Source of the DNA: Owenia fusiformis
Lineage: Eukaryota > Annelida > Polychaeta > Sabellida > Oweniidae
DNA length: 64,000 nucleotides
Direction: 5' to 3'
Assembly (NCBI GenBank): GCA_903813345.2
Contig: CAIIXF020000009.1
Location: 35,641,759 to 35,705,758 of the forward strand
This document shows positions 24,014 to 35,300 of the stretch, piece by piece; positions within the stretch are counted from its first letter, which is position 1; the number at the start of each line of letters is the position of its first letter. A program made the translations under genes and the position numbers. Below the pieces are notes generated by a model that ran no database searches, was not told the origin of the DNA, and saw nothing but the letters and a program-made list of their open reading frames with translations.

Positions 24014-26254
24014 TTATGAACGATAATGTTTGTACAGAAACAAGAGTACACCAAGTGTATCACTACCCATTGATGCCCTCTTCTTAGACATAATGTGCCC
24101 CGCCGATGAAAACACACGTTCACTTGCCACTGATGTGGCAGGGATGCAGAGAACTTTCATTACCAAGTTTGGGAGTGTTCTGTAATGTACCTCCCCTCTT
24201 CTCTCCCGCCACCAGTCAAGAGGATGGACACCTTGGTCAGCATGATCTTCGGCTAAATAATGATCGATCTCACGTCTAACTTTTTCAACTGGCGACAATG
24301 CAACACTAGATTTCTTACCTAAGAATATGATATCTGACAGATCAGGGGTGGGTTGCTCAGTTATTTGAGGTGGATTGGGATTATTAGTGTTATCTTTTGG
24401 TTCAACTTTGACCAATGATTCTAATTTAGAATCAGTGCAGGATTTTAAAGCTTCGGCTATAACAAGCTCCTTCACTGAATCTGACTCTGAATCTTTGAAA
24501 GCATTAAGTTTGAAGCGAGGGTCCACAAAAGTGCTTATGGATAATAGCTTCTGCTGATTTGGTGATTGGTACCGCTTCTCCAGATCACTTCTTATAGCAG
24601 TTTTCGCTTTTTTGATCAGGGTTGAATCATCAGGATTCTCTGCTGTATATACACCTAAAACAAAAAATAAAATTAAGAACATGATAGATTTCAAACTGAA
24701 TGACAAGTGGCATTTTAACTGCATTAAATGAATCACCTTTGAAAGCGTTCATCAATGGTAGTATGAGGCTGATGGTTGGCTTCTTTGAGGAGGATACCAT
24801 TTTGGTTGCAATCTCAAATGGACCGAGCAGTTGTACTAATTTGTTGCAGGCATCAAGTTCTGAATCTGTCAAGACCAAATGCTTCAGATTTTCTTGATAC
24901 AGTACTGCCACAATAGCGGGAAATATTTTCAGGATGCGCATTACCATATAATAGGCGCTGTTCCACCTTGTCTCGACATCTTGAATCACTTTCAGCTCCT
25001 ACAAGGAACATGATTGATATATAAAAATTAAAATATAAGACATGCAGGTGGTTAGTTGTTGCACTGTGATTAAAAAGAGAATATTGATATGTTGACAATG
25101 TTGCAGGCAGGATATAATCATGTGCTATGTTTTATTAGTCATTGTTGAATTGACAAACACATGTATAGGTAGAATATGACAAAAAGCAATGGTCTACCCA
25201 CCCCTAGTTCTAGCAGCTGTTGAGCATTCATCAGACTGGTCGTCTTTAGTGCAGACTGTTTAAACACGGCAACTATCTTTCTACACTTGCCAACAAGCTG
25301 ACTGACCTCTGTTACTTTTAGACATCTATTTACAGCAATGTTCATGGTATGGGCAAAACAGCCCAGGCTGGTATTCAGAGTGTCCCCTTCTAAGAGTTCC
25401 ATAGCTTTTACTACATTTCGGGCATTATCGCTGACCCCAGCCGGGTCTTTTAGACCCCAATCATTGATAATTTCACGAATTCCCTTTGCCAAATTCTCGG
25501 CGGAGTGACTTTCTTTTGATTCAATTGTTTCTAGAACTTTCTCTACCAATTCAAAATTCTCAGATATATAATGCGCTGTATATGTTATAAAACTTTTTGT
25601 AGAAATTGATTGCCATCCATCAGTCGTAAATGCATGCCTCAGGGCTTTAGATAACTCTTGTTTGACCTCATGTCGGGTGTCATGGTACATGGGTAATATA
25701 TATTTGTCATAAATTGTATCTGATGATGGCATCTGGTATCTAGGTTCCAATTTTTTCACCAAATTACGAAGGCCTTGGCCTTCAATATCAGAAATTGGCT
25801 TGCCATCAATTACAATGAACTCGGCCACTTTGCGTGAAATTTCCTGGGCCCTGGGACATCCAGGGTCCAGCAGTTGACCTTTTATTAGACTATCTTTCAG
25901 TGACATTTGGGTTGATTTTGGTAGGCTATTAGCGCCAGTAGGTTTGTGCACAATGCTATAATGGTAATGTTCCAGATGCTGGTTCATTGATGATGTATTG
26001 CCCGAATAAGGCACCTTTTTTGAGCAATGGTCACATGTGGTGGCCTTTGTATCACCCTTAGCAAATTTGAAGTGTTGCCAAACTATGCTCCTCTTCCTGC
26101 CACCCGGTTTAGGAGTGAACTTAAGAAGCTTGGGTTCAGTAGGAGTGTCATCTTTTGACTCGGGTGCGGGTGGTATTGTGAGGTCAGATAAATCAAGTTC
26201 ACTGGGTGCGGGTGGTGGAGGTATATTGAGGTCAGATAAATCAAGTTCACTCAT
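24014..26254 (-). CDS. hAT transposase, BED zinc finger / ZBED-like, three exons
   Basis: Three coding exons on the - strand, at 26254-25202, 24998-24737 and 24654-24014, join in phase to 651 codons plus stop, the usual size for ZBED-like hAT transposases. The 203-bp and 82-bp introns have GT/AG ends. Residues 53-98 form a BED finger (C74, C77, H93, H98). D212 in TTDGWQS and D276 in VSDNARN fit the first two acidic residues of the hAT RNase H-like core. The third, expected before LDWW (586-587), may be E567 or E574. The C-terminal dimerisation block contains ASERVFSSAG near residue 615. The N-terminus repeats SELDLSDL-IPP twice. Start at 26254 is the first ATG before the repeat. The protein should bind the element ends and cut and paste the transposon in the nucleus. 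A domesticated ZBED gene is unlikely because both ends and the target duplication are intact. Confidence 0.92.
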
Positions 26255-26734
26255 GACTTCCTTCTGAAATACAGCGGTATCGTGGTGATCAGTAAAGGAT
26301 TGCAGAGTGCTGCAACATCATACATGGTGGGAAGTACGGTAAACAGGCGAAGAATTTATGTTGACATTTTTATCTGGTTCATTAACACACTTTATACACT
26401 ATCGGGGAAAAGCTTCATATAACTTATATTCATATTGGTATGTAATTGCCTAATATTGTTACTAAATGCCAAGTTAATAGAATATTATAGACGAAAATGG
26501 GACAAATACCTGCAATGTTTCGACCGGGATTTATTTCGACTGCTCGGGCGAAATCTCGTACAACGTCTCGCAAGAGAGAAGAGAAGTCATGAAGGGAACT
26601 TCCGGGTGAATTTATTTTTTGAAAATGAAATGAATGTGAACAATATTTCCGCAGAATACGCGCACATAACACGTTGAAATGTGTATTGAAATGTATTGGG
26701 GCCATTTGGATATTTTCAAGTAAGTATTGATATC

Positions 26735-26829
26735 GTTTGCTGTCGACATGACGGGAATTTTGTCGACTTCGTTGTCGAACTTGCATTTTGACTGACAAGT
26801 CGACGTTCCGACTAATGATGGCAGCCCTA
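26735..26829 (-). repeat. hAT right terminus with GTCGA subterminal motifs
   Basis: The right end finishes GATGGCAGCCCTA, the exact inverse of the left end, next to ATCCAAGC. Four GTCGA-core motifs lie within the last 95 bases. Beyond the first 13 bases the two ends share motifs rather than alignable sequence. Confidence 0.65.
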
Positions 26830-26837
26830 ATCCAAGC

Positions 26838-29800
26838 CCTTATCCCCCAAGACTTCCGTTGATATAACATGGAATGCCCAAAAGTTTTACCTCCCAATAT
26901 CATTTTGATCCATGGATGTGTTCCACATGACGGAAAGGAATGAAAGGAATATACTTGCAGAACAGTACGCTCATTATCAGAATATCTCTAAATATGTTCT
27001 ACATTTAAACTCCCATCAGAGGGGTATAATGAATTCATCTCATCCCCAGGCAGGTTGCAGTGTTTATTTATTGAAAAGCTTGTTTTTGCTCAACTCATTT
27101 CTTACTACAATTGCTGGGAAACATTGAAACCCCACACCTGGAAGTCATGGTGCTAAGTTTGCATATTGGTGGTGCTTAATTGTTAAGATTCTGGTTGAGT
27201 AAAGGTAAATAATTTGAATTAATTTGTTCCTCTGTAAAAGTTATGTATTTTATTATACAGTATATAATAATTCTTTTTGTATTTAATTCTTAATTATAGG
27301 ATTCGTGTTCTTGAGTGGCAATTTCCATCTTCCATATTATATCACTTACCACTGTACACATGCTTAGATTACGTCCACTTACCAGAGCAGGTCAGACCTG
27401 TTATTCTGTCACTAGCGATCAAGTGTCACTTACCACTTACCATCAATTCTTTGTTAATTAACAAATGCCCCGGCCAAATAGGCGATTATAACATCAATTA
27501 ATCACAATAGATTGTGTAACAATGCATTCGGGTCATGTTTCTTGCGTGTGGATTACTAAGTGGTTGATGGGTCGTGGTGGATTGTATTAGGAGTGGCAAC
27601 CATGTTGTAGTACCATTTAGTAGCAGTGTTCAATGCTACTGTTATAAAAACAATGTGGTGTTCTCCAAAGGAATTTTTCCTCAAATTGGTGCTCAAATTG
27701 GTGGTCAAAATGGTCAGAAAATGCCAATTGTTATGATTTTTCTCGTTTTGAAGAAGGCCTAATAGATAACCTGGGTGGATGCAAGGCCATTTTAAAAATC
27801 TTAAGTGGATGCAGCGCCACCTTTTATGAATGATTCTGCTGATTATTTCACTTTTGAGATGAATCTTTTCGTAGTTTGTTGAAGAAAATAAAGACAAGTA
27901 TTGAATATCAGTATTTTTGGCGCACATGGTAGGCAACATGTAATTGCGTACTCGTTAATTGATGTTGCAGTTATATCCTTAATAGAATGATCGTTCTATA
28001 AATCCTAGAATGGAATGCAACAACTTTCTTACGAATGTAGCAAATTGGTTTAACATTTATCCTCATTTTACCTTTATTAATTAAAAGCATTGGCAATGAA
28101 GGAATTGCTCAGAGACCTTAACAACAAGTTCAGCAAAACAATGTGAAGATGTTAATTAAGGTGCACCTTACAGGGAGCTCAGGTGTGCCTTACCTGAATT
28201 TAATTGCAATGGTGGATAGGTATAGAATAACACATGACAAAACACAATATAAGACAAGACATTCTTATATATTTTTTACTTCATTCTATACATGATATTA
28301 TACAGCATAATCAATTTTAACATTATGAACAACTCCTATCTGGTTATGTTTACTATGATGTGAAATCATTTCTACCAAATATTTGTTTCAGGAAACATGA
28401 AAATATAGTAAACTAACAGAACACATATACATGTATTTATAATTTGATAATTATATAGTTTATACATGTAGTTTAATAGTTCTGGTACTCATGGAGCTAT
28501 ATGCCTTTCTCATCAAATTGAGATACATGCATATGTGATATAAGGGACTTAAATATACTCATATTACATCTTTCACTTTGCCAAATCAAATCAAAACTAA
28601 TTTGTCACAATGGACAAAGCTACGTAAGGACGACAGTCTGTTATGTAGAAATATTTCAGTATTAGTCCACAAAACATAAAATTGTGCAATTATTTACAAA
28701 GCCAGACTGACTTTGGCTAAGATTATGTTAAAACCATTATTTTGGGACATTTTCTTAAATAGGATTACGCTAGGGGTCTGCATATTGCGTAGCTTCAGAC
28801 GGAACCTGTCAACATACATGATGTCAACAAACTAAAGTCAAATCAATCATGTGAAATGACTTAACTTTAATCCAAACAATGCGGCAAATCTCTTTTAACT
28901 TATTGCGGCATTAGAAAAATACATTGATACAAGTAGACAAGGTAATATATGGACTTTCGCTTATATTATATAAGCTATTTTTGTTTTTGTCTAACATTGG
29001 ATATATAATGTTATAGACTTGAATTAAGTATTATATTATATTAGATATTTTCATGTTAAATACAGGTTTCGGGTATACTGTATATTTTCTATATACTTGT
29101 ATAACCAATTTTATCTGATTGGAAATATCATATACGAATGCATATCTCCATTTATATAGTCAAGAAAAGTCTTACTTTAATCTTCTATAACAAGGACTGT
29201 CCATATCTATACCTACATGACAAGAATATTCCAATTTTCGGTTATTAATATTACAGAAATTAAATAGACATTCTTTTGTGTGTCATGTTTTTTATGTCAC
29301 ATAATGACACTGAAGAAAGACGGATTGACTCTGAGTAAATGTGAGTGTTTAAAACTGTTTGCTTATTATCAAGGCTAAGATATCATCTTATCCTACAAAA
29401 AGTGTCAGAAAATGAGAGTTTTGTTGGTATGTTTCTGTAAGGGTTAAATGATTCTTTGCTAAATTAATCAATTAGACCTTAATGTGTGGTTTCTATGCGC
29501 ATCTCATATATTCTGTAATCTAAATCTCTAATTGGGCAAAAATGCCATTTTCAATAAAATATTATCAAAAATATTGCTATCATGGATGGTATAAGTCACT
29601 GCAGGCATACAGTTAGCTCTCTGTCTTCCCCATGTGTACAGAAAAGCCAGGGGGAAGCCAGGGGGATGCTACCATAATGAAGATGAGTGTTGCCTCTCTT
29701 CTAGTATCTGGATACATATCATCTTCTTATTAACAGGGAAAAAATTAGCATACATACCTGGCGGAAATCTCCTCTGAAAGTTACATAGACATTCAGTGGT

Positions 29801-29960
29801 TTCATCTTATCTAAACCAGATTTCGATGAAATGAAAAATTAGCGTGGTATTTTTTAGATGAAAGTATAGTTTTCGGTGGTCTTGGCTAAGATCATATTTA
29901 CATAACTTGCATGTTTTTAACATGAAGGCTAATGGGGTCAAGCTTGGGAGGGGGTAGTTA
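26838..29960. other. Non-coding stretch, no gene recognised
   Basis: The sequence is AT-rich with several TA-rich tracts (for example 28960-29160). Short open frames such as 27556-27939 (- strand) have no recognisable family. No RNA gene was identified by eye. Confidence 0.5.
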
Positions 29961-29964
29961 TATA

Positions 29965-32379
29965 CACCTTTCCATAAAGTCACGTCATGAATATTCATAA
30001 GGCCGCTGAATACAGCAGTGACGTCACTCGCGGAGTCTTGTCCTGCATAGTACAGCGGGAAAATCAAAATCTGAAAGTACGTGACAGACTTACCTTTTTC
30101 AGTGCCGGTTTCAGTGTCACTTATATTCTGTTGATCATGGTAAGTTATCATTATATTCTATGAATAATCAAACTCCCATGTACCAATGTCATTTAATAGG
30201 TATATTCCAACTAAATATTCAAACAGAGTTCTCATTTATATGTCCATATATACCGGCAATTCTCAAAAATGTTAAGCCAGTTTGCCTTTGCTCAGACCCC
30301 TTATAACAGATCCGAATATCCTGCAGAGATTGTGCAATGTTTATTGTAATATTTTGAAATACAATTCCATTTTGTCTAGTTGTCGTACGTTTTTACAAGT
30401 ATTATTAAAAGCTGTGATTAATAATAAGCTCAAATACTATCTACAATTTGACAGTTATGCATGTTTATTGATCATCCCAAAGCCATCTTCATCCTAGCCA
30501 AAGCCTATGAGTTTATGGGGTCTTCGCTCTTACTCATAAACCTACTACTGTAAATCTTGCTATTTTTATTGAACCATATTTTATCAATGAATATGATGAA
30601 ACTCAATATGCAAAAAAAGGTCCAGAGGGGTCTTGATTGTGCTTTCCTATAGTATAGAGCCTCTTTAATAACTATGTAATATTTTCAAATACAACCACTC
30701 TGACACATAAATATTATATAACAATAACATGTTCTTTATTACTCTGATCAACTATATCATGGTAGCTTCAGTCTTAAGTGCTGTCTGCAGACTACATTCT
30801 TGATTACATTGTATCATTATAACATGTATGCCAAACGTGTATGCGTCGCTTACTTTATTGCCAAAGGTAGAAAATCCTTGAAATAAAATAAAGATATTTT
30901 TAAGAGCATATTTTGGAAGAACTCTTGTTCAAAGTTAATACGTTCAATGCACAGCCCTTTGTTTGTATATACTATAAAATCACAGAAACTTGAACCACAT
31001 AATCCCATCTGTCCTTGTACCTGGAAATAATAGTCATGGTTTCTTTTCAGACAAGGTTTCCCGTTGATGGGACTCCATACAAAAAGTACCATCTTTTAAA
31101 TCACACGCCTCTTTGACAGTTACATCTCTGTATTTGTATGAACATTTTACTTGTAATCCTAATCCTCTATTTTGGTCTAGAATTTTACGATCCGGACTTG
31201 CTCCAACAAATGGGATACCTGGATTCACTACAAGACCACATTGTTCAATTTTCACATCGTTCCTATATTGTTCATACTTATTTACAGCAACTGCTTCGTG
31301 ATCAATACCAAACTTCATGGCTTCAGTTGGTTTAATTTGATGATCATTCAATAATTCATTCTTGATAAATTTAGTGTGTTCATTAGTCTTTCTTTTACAT
31401 ATCCTACCAAACTTACTTGCTGTTATCCTGTACTTTCTGGCCTCATGCCAAAGTGGTGATTCAGCTTGGTTCCTCGTATCAATCTCTAGATCAACACTAT
31501 TATTTGCTGAAATTTGTATATAGCTATCTAAAAACGCTGGGAATCCTCATCAAATGGACCATTTGTTACATCATATATAGGTAAAGGATTCCAGGGAAAT
31601 GGAATGAAAAGAGTGGGGCTTATGAGGACAGGTTCAGAGTCGTAAATTTATATTTCTTTGTTTTCAACATCCGTGGAACGATGTTTTATATGACAGATTT
31701 ATATCCTAATAGGCCTAATGTTGACTGCCACAATAAATGAATTCCAATTAGATCGATAAAAATTTAAAATTGCTAAAATAAACATTGAGAAAAGTAAAAG
31801 GGATTACAGTAAATCTTGTATGTCAGCATGACTTGTTAGCCAGCTTGCCGGTGAACTAAAGTTGAACTTTGAACCCCGCTTTGAACGACAACCTCTAACC
31901 TAAATACAACACAAGATGTGCAATATTCTCATTCAAAGATATTGGCTAGTATTTCATGCTGTTTGCTTATGAAAGGTAGTGAAAATACAACAGGAATAGT
32001 TGTTTGTTGATGTACACTTCTATCATCAGTAGCCTTAGCTTGACTGGATGGCAGTTTTGAAAGACTGAAATCTCGGAGAGGAAAATTTCAATCAATCAGG
32101 ACTTATTTGCATCTGATAGGTGATCTGAATGGATTGTTTTGAAATAAAACAATACAGATGAGACCCTTGATATTATAAAGAAAAGATAAGTATAAAATGT
32201 AACTCACCATTTTGTATAGTTAACAAGATTTATCTCCGTGCGTACCTCAATGATCACTTGTCAAGTGCCAAATTAGATGAGTAAATCATCCAAAAAGTCC
32301 GCGAGTGACGTCACTGCTATAATGATTGACAGGTTGCCCCGCCCATTTATCGATTTTTTGCCGACTTTATGGAAAGGTG
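29965..32379. mobile_element. 2.4-kb transposon-like element carrying a YqaJ nuclease remnant
   Basis: The inverted ends CACCTTTCCATAAAGTC match exactly and are flanked by TATA on both sides (29961-29964 and 32380-32383), so the target duplication is TATA or TA. Further in, both ends share an inverted block GCAGTGACGTCACTCGCGGA. The interior holds a decayed YqaJ-type nuclease gene on the - strand and about 650 bases of unassigned sequence on each side. No DDE transposase is visible, so this copy is probably non-autonomous. I cannot name the superfamily. Confidence 0.7.
30850..31637 (-). pseudogene. YqaJ-like (lambda-exonuclease family) nuclease, frameshifted
   Basis: Read on the - strand from about 31637 to a stop at 30850, three frame segments line up with one YqaJ-domain protein. 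The first is FPWNPLPIYDVTNGPF (to about 31535). The second holds SPLWHEARKYRITASKFG, MKFGIDHEAVAV and GASPDRKI (31530-31070). The third holds LKRNHDYYFQVQGQMG and CDFIVYTNKGLCIERI (31075-30850). Breaks are a single-base loss at the T-run near 31530-31534 and a one-base shift near 31070. The family's catalytic E-x-K motif after the PD aspartate reads LQVKC, so the glutamate is replaced by glutamine. YqaJ proteins resemble lambda exonuclease and degrade DNA ends; they occur in phages and in invertebrate mobile genes. Frameshifts plus the lost residue indicate an inactive copy. The 5' start was not found. Confidence 0.8.
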
Positions 32380-32383
32380 TATA

Positions 32384-35300
32384 CATATGGGCAGCGGGAT
32401 AATGTCAGTTGACATGAAATATTGCACCATGGGGAAAAACATCAGGTTTGTGATGTGTTATAAAAATTGTGAAATATTTAATATCCTTCTGAGTTCAGAG
32501 ACTGTTATCTTAAAAAATCATGACCTTCGCTACATATATTCAACTTTTAAACAGAGCATTATAATTTTTATTGTACGATAACTATACAGATACTTGACAT
32601 TGGATTATCCTGTTAATCCAATGTGATTATCTGTTGTATGGCTCTTCTGGACTCAATAAAGCATGTAAAAAGTGGCACTGAATTTAAATCTCAATGAATG
32701 CTATGTAAATATTATTGTTAATGGACCGATTTACAATAATCTACCATTGTATGCTAATAATACTTTGGCAGTCTAGCCCTCTTGAAACACAAAGCAACTG
32801 CACTAAAGAAGCAGTGAAATGACCAATTCATATGGTACAATTTCAAAAGCTCCTTTCAAGCCCTACTTGGCTGAACTAAAGGGTTCTAATTATATGGATA
32901 ACTGGTCATTCTGCCAAACAATATAGACCATGAAAAGGCCATCCATTGCCTTATAATATTTAAACCAAAATATTCAAATAAAACACTGGCAATCATGTGG
33001 TATTAACAACTGATATCCGGAATTAGAATTAAAATATATTTAGACCCCAAACTGGGTAACCTAATTCGGAAAGTAGCAGTGTTTCTTACTTAGTTAGACT
33101 GCCCCCTGGTTAGCAGAGACTCTTATTTCTGTTGTAAAATCAACGTTTTCCTCTAAGATATGAAAATATTTTGTATTTTTTCCATTACTTTGTAATTACT
33201 CCATTTGTGTTTGGAGCTCGTCTCTTAGATATATAAACTAGGTATGCCCTTTATGTTACTTGCTGGGATAAAAAAGTTACATTTGAAGAAATTTGAAGAG
33301 GTCCATGCTTAAAATGAAAAGTGGAAAAGGATAGAATTATGAAGGACTAAACCATTTGGCTTTGAAGAGGAGATAGTAGATTGTGCGGAAATATAACAAA
33401 ATGAGACCATTCTGCCAAATTTTGGGGAGAAATTAAGTCGAATAACCTGAGTGAGCTAATAACAGGCATGACCTACTTTGCTGAAGGTATTTACATCTGG
33501 ACAGTGTCTTCCTAGTATCTCACCCATTTAGCCCCTTGCTTAGATAAACTCATGATTCTGTTACTGCAGAGCTAGAATAAACTGCAACAAATTCAAGTAA
33601 TTATCTTGATATAGCTTGCCGCTTGAGATGAGATACCCCATGTCCATATATTGGATCTGAGACCATGCGTAATAGATGGCACTGTTATTATCATAAAACC
33701 GGCATATTTATTTTTTGAATTGTTTAAACAGTTTAATAAGTAAAAATTCTTATTTTGCAATTCTTTAACATATATATCATGGTAATTAGAATATATTTCG
33801 GTTTCCATCAGATCATTTTTCAAATGCCAGTTAGTTGTTGATTACAAGCGTATTCTGGGGCTGTTGTCTTATCTTGGGAGGAGGGGTTTGTGAGATATAT
33901 TAGTCCAGGAGCAGAGCATTAATTAGCACTGGTCCTGTATCCAAGGAGTATAATTGACATATCACGTTCATTAGGTGAAGATAGGTAATATCTCACCTTT
34001 ATCAGGGACTATCATATCTGAAATGTGTCAGTCAGATGTTGTTGCCATGATACATTATGCTTCACCCTTGGGCCAATGTATCAGTGATAACAGGGGAGGG
34101 GGCACTTGAAATTATGTAATATCTATATATCTATATAAACATATGTTTATGCCTTAAAGTAATGTCATCACAAATTGCAAAATATATAAAATTCCCATAG
34201 TGTTATGATTGTGCAATACTGGTAAAGCCATATTGATACCAAGATTGGGTAGATGGCAATGCTGGTGGAGGACTATTGTGTGGTAAAATTGAGGCTACCA
34301 GACTGAATTTATTAGTAAATCAATGGATTAATAAACCCAGACTGAGTCTCTTAGAGTCAACATGTATTTCCCTGTTTCCCAGGTCTTAACCCATGGCATA
34401 TAAACCAATTGACATCACACTGGTGTTACTATCTTAGTGTCTGAGTGTTCTGTTATGTGTCATTACATGGCATTCATATTTCGATATGTGAATAAAGTGA
34501 AATTGCATAGTTGCAGTGGTCTGCAGTGTTGCTTGGCATTAGATATGTGAATCAAGTTCTTGGAGGTCTTCCATTCTTTCTTTTATCTGTTTTCCACAGG
34601 TTCATATTTGCCTGGTTTGGACTGCATGTCAGATGATCAACGAGCAAGATTTGGTGCAGAATGAGTCGAGGATGGGGCTGATTTTTTATTTTTATTTTTC
34701 TTTATTTAGGATGGGCGGGGGGGGGGGGGTCATCAGATCCATGATGCATCTCCCTAAGATCCAGAGCTAGCATTGAAATCGATTAAGGTTTCTTTCAAAT
34801 AATATTCCTCGCCTGACCATTTCTTTCCTGATATGGTAGCTGGAACCATAAAAAGCTTTACTTTCCATAAATAGGCTGACAGTTTCTAATAAGGGTAACA
34901 CTTCATAGATATGGACCTGGCAGAGGGAGGTGAAGTGATCAGTAAATCAGGTCCAAACTCAGCAAGGGGAGCTCTTACTTAGTCTGATAATAGATTATCT
35001 AGTAGAGATCAAGATAAGGCCATCAGGTGGATACATGAATGATAAGGAGTTAATCCTCTGACTGATCAGATTGGTGTGTGACATTTGTGCCACTGCCACT
35101 AGGGTTTCTCTGTCAGTTTTGGCATGCTGGTTTCTAGCCTTACTTCTATTTTTTGACATTCCCGTCTTCAAAAAAAGATCTTCATATCATCTCTGGAGTG
35201 AAGTAGATAGAGGTGGAGTCTATAGCTCAATGCATTCCATTACATATATCCCCAACAACCAGATTGTGTCAGGGGGATAACAGGAGGGAGAAAACAGTGG

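Larger units (their letters stand above)
23423..26829 (-). mobile_element. Complete hAT transposon (BED-finger type), 3.4 kb
   Basis: The element is bounded by a perfect 8-bp target duplication ATCCAAGC (23415-23422 and 26830-26837). Its ends share the 13-bp inverted repeat TAGGGCTGCCATC. An 8-bp duplication with short inverted ends is diagnostic of the hAT superfamily. The subterminal 100 bases on both sides carry several GTCGA-core motifs. Inside, on the - strand, lies a three-exon transposase without stops or frameshifts. The right-hand 575 bases (26255-26829) would hold its promoter and 5' leader; the left 590 bases (23423-24013) hold the 3' part. Intact frame, ends and duplication suggest a recent, possibly autonomous, insertion. 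Confidence 0.93.

Noticed and set aside
24375-26267. Open frames on the + strand across the hAT element
   Set aside because: They are antisense shadows of the transposase exons.
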